A stretch of 52,266 nucleotides of DNA. Origin: an uncultured Bacteroidales bacterium. GTDB taxonomy: Bacteria; Bacteroidota; Bacteroidia; Bacteroidales; UBA3824. The stretch covers positions 1-52,266 of the forward strand of contig CALFIU010000174.1 in assembly GCA_937877455.1 (NCBI GenBank). Direction: 5' to 3'. A program made the position numbers and the translations under genes. The notes below the pieces were generated by a model that saw only the letters and a list, made by a program, of their open reading frames with translations, was not told the DNA's origin and searched no databases. This document shows, one piece after another, positions 16,122-23,655 of the stretch. Numbering within the stretch: the first letter of the stretch is position 1; every line of letters starts with the position of its first letter.

Positions 16122-18926
16122 CTAAACTTTTTTCAATTTCCTTTTAACCTCGCCAACAATCAGCACCGGCATTGTCAACAAAATTATTGAAACCCAGTCG
16201 ATTATCATCAACGGACAAACACTAAACATCGCACCTCCTAATTCTACAATCAGAATCTGACCAACAAAAATCACAGCGGCTATCAACAAGAAACCAGTAC
16301 AATTTTTTAGGTCATCAAATGCCGATTTGCCCGTCATAAACGCTTTGGCATTGAACATATTCCAAAACTGTAACATCACAAAAATTGTGAAAAACAAACT
16401 CAATTCGTATGGGCTAAGTCCGTTATATTCAGAGAATTGAAATAACAACAAATCCATCATAGATTTAATGTCAGAATGTTGCATTATAACCAAAATCAAC
16501 AGCAACAAAACCGTAAAAAATCCTCCTAATCCAAAGATATTTTTCTTCATCGGACCATTTATAATAAAATCGGTAACTCGACGTGGTTTTTCCTGCATAA
16601 CAGACTTTTGCGGCGGCAACGATGCCAATGCAATCGCAGCAAATGTATCCATAATCAAATTTACCCACAACATCTGAGTTACTGTCAGTGGCGACTGCGT
16701 TCCCATAAATGCTCCGATTAACACTATCAAACAAGCACATACGTTTATCGTCATCTGAAACATAATAAACCGCTGAATATTTTTGTAAAGCGAACGACCC
16801 CACATAACGGCGTTGGAAATTGTTGAGAACGAATTATCTTGAATCGTCATATCAGAGGCTTCTTTTGCAACCGCAGTACCATCGCCCATGGAAAGACCAA
16901 CGTCAGCAGCGTTGAGCGCAGGCGCATCATTGGTACCATCGCCAGTGGCTGCAACTACGTAATCTTCTTGTTTTAAGAGTTTTACAAGGCGTTCTTTATC
17001 ATGAGGTTTGGCTCGCGAAAGGATTTTTAAATCATGAATCTTTGGCAACAATTCCTGATCTGACATCGCAGCAAAATCCGTCCCCGTCAAAACTGAACCA
17101 ACTTCGTCTTTTGGTCCATTTAACAATCCTATTTGACGACCTATCTCTTTGGCTGTCAATGGAGTATCACCAGTAACAATCTTCACCTGAATTCCGGCTT
17201 CGATACAATGTTTAACAGAGGCTGCAACATCAGGGCGAACAGGGTCTGCAATCGCAAAAATTCCTACAAATTTAAGATTTTTAGCATTGAGTTTTCCTCC
17301 TTCAAAAATATCGACTTCGTTTTCAGTTTCAGAATAGGCAAGAGCCAATGTCCTGAATGCTTTACCTTGAAAATCAGATAGTTTATTGTAAAACTTTTGC
17401 TTTTCGTCAGCAGAAACTTGCGATAATTCCAATAAAATTTCGGGCGCGCCTTTTACATAAAGCATTTTTTTCCCAAGTACATTAGACTTGACAACAGTTG
17501 CCATATACTTATTTTCGGTGCTGAAGGGCAAACGGTTTAAAATATCAACGTTTTCTCTGATATTCAAGTAGTTGATTTTTTTCCCATTCAACCACAAAAG
17601 CAATGCTCCTTCTGTAGGATTGCCAATGGCCTTGATATTATTCGGGTCAGCAAAATCTAAATTAGCAGTGGTATTAACGGCTATCATTTCAGCAAGCAAA
17701 TCATTCTGAATGTCAGACAGTTGCGTATCTGCAACTTGCATTTTATTTTGCGTTAACGTACCTGTTTTGTCGGTACAAATAACGGATGCCGCCCCCATAG
17801 TCTCGCAAGCGTGCATTGTACGCGGAAGAGTATTTTCGTTCATCAATTGTTTCATGCTGAATGCCAACGAAAGTGTTACACTCATCGGCAAGCCTTCGGG
17901 AACTGCTACAACAATAAGCGTTACTGCAATCATCACTGTATTAAGCAAATACGATGAAAAATCAAGCCAATTGAAGTCATTATTTCCGATAAAGAAATAC
18001 GTAATAAGCCTACCAACTATAATCAACGCAGCAAAAATATAACTTGCTTTTGTAATCTTGTCAGCAAGGGCATCAAGTTTTTCGCTAAGTGGAGTTGGGT
18101 CGCCTTCGTCAACTTGCGCTGACTCAAAGACTTTGCCGCTTTCGGTCTTGTCGCCAACTTTGAAAACTTCAGCAGTACAATTACCTTCGATGATAGTTGT
18201 ACCTTTCATAATTTGATCTGACGGATAAGTGGCGTTTTTGTCGAATTTTTCTATGTCAGTGGTTTTGTTTGCTTGAAGTTCGCCTGTAAGCGACGACTCG
18301 TTTACAATCAAATTGTAAGATTCAAGAAGTTGACAATCAGCAGGAATTTCCTCGCCTTGGTCGAGCAACACAATATCACCAACAACAACTTCACGTCTTG
18401 GAATTTGACTTATATTGTTGTTTCTGATTACTTTAACAGGCGTATCATCGTTGACATCATTGAGCGATTGAAATGTTTTTTCGTTTTTACGCTCCAAGAA
18501 ATACGCCACACCTGTTGCAAGCAACAAGGCTACAACAATGCCAATAGGTTCAAAAAAAGTTGAGATTCCAGCATTTTGAATTTCAAACTCATAAATAGAA
18601 ATTCCCATCGACAACACAAAGGCTGTAATCAAGATTTTGAAAAGAGGGTCGTCAAAACCGCCGAAAAATCCGACAATTACTATCAGCAAATACGAAATTG
18701 CAAGCACTGCCGGCATTATATAAAACCCTCCATTTACGATTGCAAAAACTGTCGCCGCAATTGTCAGCACCGCCATTGAAATTGAAATCCAGTGTTTTAG
18801 AACGCCTTTCAACACATCCCAAAGAGATTCTTTTTCGGGTGGAGTAAGGATATTTTCGCCATGAAGTTTTCGACTTTCAAGAACTTGACTGTCAGTAAGA
18901 CCAGTGTAATGATGTTTGTTTGACAT
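16122..18926 (-). CDS. Calcium-type P-ATPase (PMCA-like, P2B)
   Basis: A 934-residue cation-pumping P-type ATPase. It has the actuator motif SLTGE, phosphorylation site DKTGTLTQNKM (D386), hinge GDGTNDAPALNAADVG, and the fourth membrane helix VAVPEGLPMSVTLSLAFSM typical of calcium pumps. The C-terminal membrane bundle contains QMLWVNLIMDTFAAIALA. Calcium export is the most likely role, although metal specificity is inferred. Oddity: about 45 residues with two extra hydrophobic segments (residues about 50-95) sit before the usual first helix pair that starts at DDPLFKILIT. The ATG at 18924-18926 is chosen over a TTG five codons upstream. No operon partner is seen. Confidence 0.92.
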   Translation of the reverse strand: MSNKHHYTGLTDSQVLESRKLHGENILTPPEKESLWDVLKGVLKHWISISMAVLTIAATVFAIVNGGFYIMPAVLAISYLLIVIVGFFGGFDDPLFKILITAFVLSMGISIYEFEIQNAGISTFFEPIGIVVALLLATGVAYFLERKNEKTFQSLNDVNDDTPVKVIRNNNISQIPRREVVVGDIVLLDQGEEIPADCQLLESYNLIVNESSLTGELQANKTTDIEKFDKNATYPSDQIMKGTTIIEGNCTAEVFKVGDKTESGKVFESAQVDEGDPTPLSEKLDALADKITKASYIFAALIIVGRLITYFFIGNNDFNWLDFSSYLLNTVMIAVTLIVVAVPEGLPMSVTLSLAFSMKQLMNENTLPRTMHACETMGAASVICTDKTGTLTQNKMQVADTQLSDIQNDLLAEMIAVNTTANLDFADPNNIKAIGNPTEGALLLWLNGKKINYLNIRENVDILNRLPFSTENKYMATVVKSNVLGKKMLYVKGAPEILLELSQVSADEKQKFYNKLSDFQGKAFRTLALAYSETENEVDIFEGGKLNAKNLKFVGIFAIADPVRPDVAASVKHCIEAGIQVKIVTGDTPLTAKEIGRQIGLLNGPKDEVGSVLTGTDFAAMSDQELLPKIHDLKILSRAKPHDKERLVKLLKQEDYVVAATGDGTNDAPALNAADVGLSMGDGTAVAKEASDMTIQDNSFSTISNAVMWGRSLYKNIQRFIMFQMTINVCACLIVLIGAFMGTQSPLTVTQMLWVNLIMDTFAAIALASLPPQKSVMQEKPRRVTDFIINGPMKKNIFGLGGFFTVLLLLILVIMQHSDIKSMMDLLLFQFSEYNGLSPYELSLFFTIFVMLQFWNMFNAKAFMTGKSAFDDLKNCTGFLLIAAVIFVGQILIVELGGAMFSVCPLMIIDWVSIILLTMPVLIVGEVKRKLKKV

Positions 18927-19008
18927 TGTTATTTTTTTCAAATTTTGACTTTGCGAAATTAAAAATAATACTGCAAAACAAAAAATTAAAAATTGTTACA
19001 AATTTTCC

Positions 19009-20199
19009 TTACCTGAACAGCACCTCCAAATCCATCGTCAACAATTCCTCCACAGACAGACCACCAGAGCCGACAATAAAGGCGCGGTGAGGTTTGAATG
19101 TTTGCTTAAAAATTGGTAGCCCCTCATTTGTTGTGCGACGTCCGGTTTTAACTTCAATTGCAACGAGTTTAGAGCGGCGAGCAAGCACATAATCAACCTC
19201 GTTATCTTTTTCACGCCAATAATAAAGTGTATAATCATACGAAGTGGACTGACTAATTAGGTACGCACCTACGGCAGATTCCTCAAAACGCCCCCATTCA
19301 CGAGGATTTTCAACAACGTCGCCGAATTCAACATCGGCATAAACATTGCGCAACGCATTGTTGAACACTTGAAATTTAGGCACTGAATTATATTTGCGAG
19401 TATTAGCAAACGCAAATTTCTGGAGTCCGCCCAACAATTCGCACTGTTGGAGCAAATTAAGATATGATGCTAAAGTCGTAACATTACCAGCATCAGTGAG
19501 TTGCGAAGCGATTTTCGTGAGCGACAACAATTCACCACTGTAACTACTGCCTATTTCAAACAATTGTCTCAAAAGTTGAGGCTTCACAATGTTGGTATTG
19601 AGCAAAACATCCTTAGAAATGGTAGGCTCAATGAGCGAATCTTTCACATAATTGCGCCAACGTCTTTCATCGTTGATGTACTGCGCCGCCCCCGGATAAC
19701 CGCCATAATAGATATATTGTTGCAATGAAAACCCAAAACAATCCCGCATCTCGTCAAATCCCCAATGTGTAAGCCTGATGAGTTCAAAACGTCCAGCAAG
19801 CGACTCCGTAAGACCTTTTTGAATGAGCAACCTTGACGACCCAAGCAACACAACAGAAAGTTGTCTGTTTGCCCTTGTGTCAATGTCCCATTCCGCTTTC
19901 ACAGTCTCGCTCCAATTGTCAATTTTTTGAACCTCATCAATAACAAGTAGGCGGCGCGTTTCCTTGCGATTGTCCATTTTCAAACGTTGAGTTTCCCAAA
20001 TCTCTGACAGCCACTGACGATTTGCATTGCTGACATCATCGGCAGAATAAAAGTCGTGAGGGATTTCACACTCTTGTATTATTTGGTCAATGAGCGTTGT
20101 TTTGCCCACTTGTCTTGGTCCAACAATCACTTGAATCTTGCTGCGAGTTTCTATAATTTGACGTTTTATATCGTCAAAACGTTTTCTTTTGTATGGCAT
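19009..20199 (-). CDS. AAA_14 ATPase with DUF4143 domain
   Basis: A 396-residue cytoplasmic protein. The P-loop is GPRQVGKTTL near residue 30, Walker B is LLVIDEVQK near residue 95, and VLLGSSRLL is the sensor-like strand of the AAA_14 family. The DUF4143 C-terminus has WREKDNEVDYVLA and VAIEVKTGR, which fit a degenerate PD-(D/E)XK fold. The family is widespread in Bacteroidota as isolated genes and its function is not established. It differs in family from the ATPase at 7704-9263. The leader contains four 22-bp-spaced dyad repeats, suggesting autoregulation or another sequence-specific interaction. The ATG at 20197-20199 is the only sensible start. Confidence 0.88.
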   Translation of the reverse strand: MPYKRKRFDDIKRQIIETRSKIQVIVGPRQVGKTTLIDQIIQECEIPHDFYSADDVSNANRQWLSEIWETQRLKMDNRKETRRLLVIDEVQKIDNWSETVKAEWDIDTRANRQLSVVLLGSSRLLIQKGLTESLAGRFELIRLTHWGFDEMRDCFGFSLQQYIYYGGYPGAAQYINDERRWRNYVKDSLIEPTISKDVLLNTNIVKPQLLRQLFEIGSSYSGELLSLTKIASQLTDAGNVTTLASYLNLLQQCELLGGLQKFAFANTRKYNSVPKFQVFNNALRNVYADVEFGDVVENPREWGRFEESAVGAYLISQSTSYDYTLYYWREKDNEVDYVLARRSKLVAIEVKTGRRTTNEGLPIFKQTFKPHRAFIVGSGGLSVEELLTMDLEVLFR

Positions 20200-20230
20200 A
20201 AATTTTTGAATTTCAATAATTTAAATAAAA

Positions 20231-20304
20231 TGTTCAATCAACTGAGTAAAAATGTTCAATCAATTGAACAAAAAAATTCAATTCACTGAACAAAAATGTT
20301 CAAT
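20231..20304. repeat. 22-bp-period dyad array before the AAA_14/DUF4143 gene
   Basis: Units start at 20231, 20253, 20275 and 20297, exactly 22 bases apart. The clearest, 20253-20270, is TGTTCAAT-ca-ATTGAACA, a perfect dyad. The others keep TGTTCAAT or TGAACA halves. A more degenerate unit may start near 20210. It lies between the predicted transcript start (about 20301) and the ATG. Confidence 0.85.
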
Positions 20305-20307
20305 GGG

Positions 20308-20338
20308 CAAAATTAATGACTTAAAATGATTTTGACAA
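20308..20338 (-). promoter_or_regulatory. Promoter of the AAA_14/DUF4143 gene
   Basis: Minus-strand TTG (20336-20338), a 20-base spacer and TAATTTTG (20308-20315). The dyad array begins immediately downstream. Confidence 0.65.
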
Positions 20339-20495
20339 GAGATAACGAACAATTTTTTTATATTTTTTTTACATTTCGGAACATAACAATTTGCCCTGCA
20401 CAGCCCCCAAATTTATTCTAAAAATAAAGACATTGAAAAATGAATAGAAAATAAAAAATCAAAGTCTAACTATACTTGTAAAACAAAAAAAATCA

Positions 20496-20503
20496 TACCT
20501 TTG
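20496..20503 (+). promoter_or_regulatory. -7 box before the gene stubs
   Basis: TACCTTTG matches TAnnTTTG; a TTG lies 17 bases upstream at 20476-20478. It would start RNA near 20510, 24 bases before the stub ATG at 20534. Confidence 0.55.
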
Positions 20504-20533
20504 CAATCACAAATTATACACTTTATAAAATAT

Positions 20534-20672
20534 ATGAAAAAATATTTATTATTAATCCCAACATTTTTGATGTTGAGTGCTGTCTATTAACGATAATTCC
20601 AAAGTCGTTCTTTCAGACCTTGAACAACTAAATGTGGATTTAATAAAAGCATACGAATCGTCAAAACAATAA
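20534..20672 (+). pseudogene. Remnant of a small exported protein gene
   Basis: The ATG at 20534 opens an 18-codon signal-peptide-like stub (MKKYLLLIPTFLMLSAVY) that stops at 20588-20590, just where a lipobox or cleavage site would be expected. In another frame, 20592-20672, there is a protein-like tail (DNSKVVLSDLEQLNVDLIKA, then YESSKQ and stop). Together they look like a short gene that lost its middle and its frame. The original family is not recognisable. Confidence 0.4.
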
Positions 20673-20696
20673 TTATCAAATAAATAAAAACACATT

Positions 20697-20756
20697 ATGA
20701 AATTAAATTTTGTAAAAAACACGTTTTCGGTTTTAACATTATGTGTTTTTTTATAA
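20697..20756 (+). pseudogene. Second signal-peptide stub
   Basis: A 19-codon ORF (MKLNFVKNTFSVLTLCVFL) that ends after the hydrophobic core of a signal peptide, one base before a hairpin stem. It is either a second truncated exported gene or a genuine micro-peptide. No further coding sequence follows. Confidence 0.35.
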
Positions 20757-20791
20757 CCCAGCACATTAGAGATTTCTTAACATGCTGGGTT
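20755..20791. terminator. Hairpin between the stubs and the GH3 gene
   Basis: 9-bp stem AACCCAGCA / TGCTGGGTT with a 19-base loop. T-runs are weak on both sides, so termination is only probable. It lies 6 bases from the end of the minus-strand GH3 gene. Confidence 0.5.
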
Positions 20792-20797
20792 TAAATA

Positions 20798-23137
20798 TTA
20801 CTTCACCTCTGCAAAATAATTCTCACGTAATGGCATCGTTACCTTGTCGCCTGAAAGCGTAACTTCGGCTTGCTGACGAATGTCGGCAGAGGAGGCTCCG
20901 ATTTTTATCATGAATTTGCCCGGTGCTACATTCCATTGATTGTCAGCAAAATATCCTAACTGTGAGGTTGCAACTGAAAATTTTACGGTTTTCTTTTCTT
21001 GAGGTTTTAGTGCGATACGTGTAAAACCTTGCAACTGCAAATTTCTGATATTTTGATTTTTAGAAGTAGGGGAGATGTAAAGTTGTACAATCTCCTCGGC
21101 GGCTACTTTGCCAGTGTTTTCAACGTCAACACTTACCTCAAAACGCTCGGAATTTGTAGCAACATCTTTATCAACAGCGATATTTGAATATTCAAATGTT
21201 GTGTATGAAAGTCCAAAACCAAATGGCCATGCTATTTTCTTTGTGTCAAAATCATCGTAATTGTAGCATATTGGTTCGTGAAGTTCCTCGGCGGGATAAC
21301 TTACAGAAAGTTTTCCCGACGGACTTACATTGCCGTAAATGATGTCAGCCAAAGCGTTACCGCCTTCCTCGCCCGGATACCATGCTTGAATGATTGCGGC
21401 GCATTTGTCTGCAATTTCGGAAATAACTTGCGCACGTCCGCCAAACATCACAAGCACAACGGGTTTGCCCGTTGCAATGAGTTTCTTTACAAATTCTTCT
21501 TGACGACCGGGAAGTTTCAAAGTTTTGCGGTCGCGATTTTCGCCGCAGAGAATTGCGTTTTCACCAACGGCGGCAATGATTACATCGCTTTTTTTCGCAA
21601 TTTCGAGAGCGGCTTTTTCGTTGGATTCTTCGCCGCTGTCTATCATTCGGTTTTGAATCTCTTTGAGATACGCTACTCTTGGGTCGCCACTTTGTTCAAC
21701 AACGGTTTCAACATCTTCTGTCCAGTCGCAACCGCGTTGATAATCAAGACTGTAGCCTTTGGGCAGACGATTTGTCATACCGTCTTTCAAAACAACGATT
21801 TTTGGGTGTTGACCGTCCTCGATTGTGCCTTTCCAAAAGAATCGCATTGATTGGTAGGTGTAGTCGCCAAGCATTGCCCACATCGAATTGGCGTTTGGAC
21901 CTGTTAAAGCGATTTTTTGAGGTTTATTAAGAGGAAGTACGCCGTTGTTTTTAAGCATTACAACAGATTGTGTTGCAAGTTGATACGCTGTATTGCGTTC
22001 TTCTGGAGTATCAAATGAGATAGAACCTTGGTCGTAAAGTTTGACATTATTGCCGAGTGTTCCAACCATGAATTTGAATTTCAATACTCTTTTTACAGCG
22101 GTTTCAAAAGTTTGTTCGCTAACAAGCCCTTTCTCAATGGCTTCGGGAATAAGTTTGTAGTTGTCGCCTTGTGGAAAATCGACATCGTTTCCAGCGTTGA
22201 TTGCTGCTGCGGTGCGTTGAAGTGCGGTCATATTGTCGTCCACTTGGTCGATAGAGCCGTAGTCGCTGACCATGATTCCGTCGCAATGAAGATAATCACG
22301 GAGAATTTCCTGCTGAATCTGACGGTTAGCAACGCATTTGGTGCCGTCAACAGCATGATAACCAGTCATAACGACTTTGCTGCCTTCTTTTCTGATGCAA
22401 ACCTCGTGCGGCAAAAGAATTTCTTCCATAAGTTCCTTTTTGTTGGCATTGCCGCCGCCACCATAACCGAGAAAATGTTTAGTGCAAGCTGCAACGCCTT
22501 GTTTGAGGTCGCCGTGCTGAAGTCCGCGTACAAAAGCCGATGCCATAACTGCCGATAGATATGCGTCTTCGCCGTAAGATTCTTCCAAACGGTTGAACGA
22601 GGGATCGCGGACAACGTCAATCATTGGCGAAAGCGACAAGAAGCCGCCCACTTTTCGTAAATCGGTTGCCGTCTGATAGGTTTTCTTTTCGGCAAGTTCG
22701 GGATTGAACGAGCACGCCAAACCAATTTGTTGAGGATAGACGGTTGCTTCCATGGCGTTGATACCGCTCAAAACCTCTTCGTGCATAAGCGCGGGGATTG
22801 CGCTTGGAGTGTTGTTGATAAGCCAATCTTGCATTTGCGCTACCATATCGCGAACTTTTTCGGGCGGCAATTGCGTATTGAGCATAAATTGTGAACAATG
22901 TCCTACTCCGTTGGGAATTAGTTCTTTGCATTTGTCGGGCATCAGACGATTGTTTTCGTCGAAAAACTGTGTCATGTAGATACCACAAAGTTGAGCCACA
23001 CGCTCTTCTTTGGTCATTTTGTTGAAAAGAGCGTCAACTTGAGCGTCAATACTTTCGTTTTGTTGTGTTGGCGAAGAACACGCGGCTATACTTCCCGCAA
23101 GTCCCGCCATTACTGCATATTCCGTAAATTTTTTCAT
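20798..23137 (-). CDS. GH3 beta-glycosidase lipoprotein (BglX-like)
   Basis: A 779-residue exported enzyme. The lipobox SIAAC (C20) suggests a lipid anchor. The order is GH3 N-terminal barrel, with ALMHEEVLSG, the K220-H221 pair and the nucleophile in MVSDYGSI (D292); then the GH3 C-terminal alpha/beta domain with AAVGENAILCGENRDRKTL; then a fibronectin-III-like domain ending near residue 755. Members hydrolyse beta-glucosides or beta-xylosides; the exact sugar cannot be fixed here. The length matches BglX-type enzymes. It is transcribed alone from a -7 box at 23168, with a hairpin just past the stop codon. Confidence 0.93.
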   Translation of the reverse strand: MKKFTEYAVMAGLAGSIAACSSPTQQNESIDAQVDALFNKMTKEERVAQLCGIYMTQFFDENNRLMPDKCKELIPNGVGHCSQFMLNTQLPPEKVRDMVAQMQDWLINNTPSAIPALMHEEVLSGINAMEATVYPQQIGLACSFNPELAEKKTYQTATDLRKVGGFLSLSPMIDVVRDPSFNRLEESYGEDAYLSAVMASAFVRGLQHGDLKQGVAACTKHFLGYGGGGNANKKELMEEILLPHEVCIRKEGSKVVMTGYHAVDGTKCVANRQIQQEILRDYLHCDGIMVSDYGSIDQVDDNMTALQRTAAAINAGNDVDFPQGDNYKLIPEAIEKGLVSEQTFETAVKRVLKFKFMVGTLGNNVKLYDQGSISFDTPEERNTAYQLATQSVVMLKNNGVLPLNKPQKIALTGPNANSMWAMLGDYTYQSMRFFWKGTIEDGQHPKIVVLKDGMTNRLPKGYSLDYQRGCDWTEDVETVVEQSGDPRVAYLKEIQNRMIDSGEESNEKAALEIAKKSDVIIAAVGENAILCGENRDRKTLKLPGRQEEFVKKLIATGKPVVLVMFGGRAQVISEIADKCAAIIQAWYPGEEGGNALADIIYGNVSPSGKLSVSYPAEELHEPICYNYDDFDTKKIAWPFGFGLSYTTFEYSNIAVDKDVATNSERFEVSVDVENTGKVAAEEIVQLYISPTSKNQNIRNLQLQGFTRIALKPQEKKTVKFSVATSQLGYFADNQWNVAPGKFMIKIGASSADIRQQAEVTLSGDKVTMPLRENYFAEVK

Positions 23138-23167
23138 TATAAATTATAGTGTAATTGGTATAGATAA

Positions 23168-23175
23168 CAAAGGTA
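23168..23175 (-). promoter_or_regulatory. -7 box of the GH3 gene
   Basis: Minus-strand TACCTTTG, predicted start near 23161, leader about 24 bases. The -33 element is unclear. Confidence 0.6.
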
Positions 23176-23235
23176 AAAAAATATAGAATTATTTTTTCTT
23201 TTTATCAGTATAATTTCTACTATTTGTAAAAAAAG

Positions 23236-23264
23236 AAGAGCACTTACAGAACGTAAGTACTCTT
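23236..23264 (-). terminator. Terminator-like hairpin upstream of the GH3 gene
   Basis: Stem of about 11 pairs with one mismatch, AAGAGtACTTAC / GTAAGTgCTCTT on the minus strand, followed there by a T-rich run. Confidence 0.65.
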
Positions 23265-23277
23265 AAAACCAAAAATT

Positions 23278-23299
23278 AACCTAAAACAAACTAATTAAC
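23278..23299. repeat. Duplicated 22-base motif, copy 1
   Basis: Motif AACCTAAAACAAACTAATTA plus AC. Copy 2 lies 133 bases away. Each copy is next to a hairpin. Confidence 0.6.
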
Positions 23300-23373
23300 C
23301 TAACAAAACTATGAAAAATATATTTAATTTTCACATTTATAAAGTGATTTGTGTTATGTTTTGTTATTTAAAA

Positions 23374-23397
23374 GCCGAAAGCCGATTGGCTTTCGGC
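23374..23397 (-). terminator. Perfect 10-bp hairpin in the spacer
   Basis: GCCGAAAGCC-gatt-GGCTTTCGGC, the most GC-rich element of the spacer. On the minus strand it is followed by TTTTAAAT. It may end a GH-A gene read-through transcript or a short RNA. Confidence 0.65.
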
Positions 23398-23410
23398 AGA
23401 TACAAATAAC

Positions 23411-23432
23411 AACCTAAAATCAAACTATTAAC
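23411..23432. repeat. Duplicated 22-base motif, copy 2
   Basis: Motif AACCTAAAATCAAACTATTA plus AC, a slightly diverged copy of 23278-23299, again directly beside a hairpin. Confidence 0.6.
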
Positions 23433-23655
23433 TCAAAAAAATTATAACACTCACTTTGTATATACTGAACTATGGTTAAGTTTTATCCTTAACTTGGTTG
23501 CAAAGTAAAATATATTTTTTTTTTCATGCAAATATTTTTGAAACTTTTTTTAAAAAAAAGACAAAATTTTTTGTTTGTTATTTTTTGTAAAAAAATAATA
23601 TTCTTTAATTAGCTAAAAATCAATAATATAGTTTATAAATTTGTTGTATTAAATT

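Larger units (their letters stand above)
23138..23655. other. Long intergenic spacer with hairpins and a duplicated motif
   Basis: No credible gene is present. It holds the GH3 promoter, two terminator-like hairpins, two copies of a 22-base motif and very A/T-rich sequence near the GH-A stop codon. A possible minus-strand promoter near 23501-23532 (TTTG, 20 bases, TTACTTTG) could produce a short non-coding RNA ending at one of the hairpins. Confidence 0.6.

Noticed and set aside
7704..20199. Anti-phage defence island around the two AAA-ATPase genes
   Set aside because: The genes at 7704 and 19009 are 10 kb apart, separated by ordinary glycosidase and housekeeping genes, and lack defence partners; a defence role cannot be supported from context.
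20210..20304. CRISPR array
   Set aside because: Units are 22 bp apart with only about 4 bases between 18-bp dyads, no variable spacers and no cas genes.
21278..22558. Long plus-strand ORFs (190 and 176 codons)
   Set aside because: Antisense shadows of the GH3 gene, whose motifs are intact over this stretch.
23311..23409. 32-codon ORF starting MKNIFNF in the GH3 spacer
   Set aside because: It reads through a perfect terminator-like hairpin and has no recognisable protein features; kept only as part of the hairpin-module finding.
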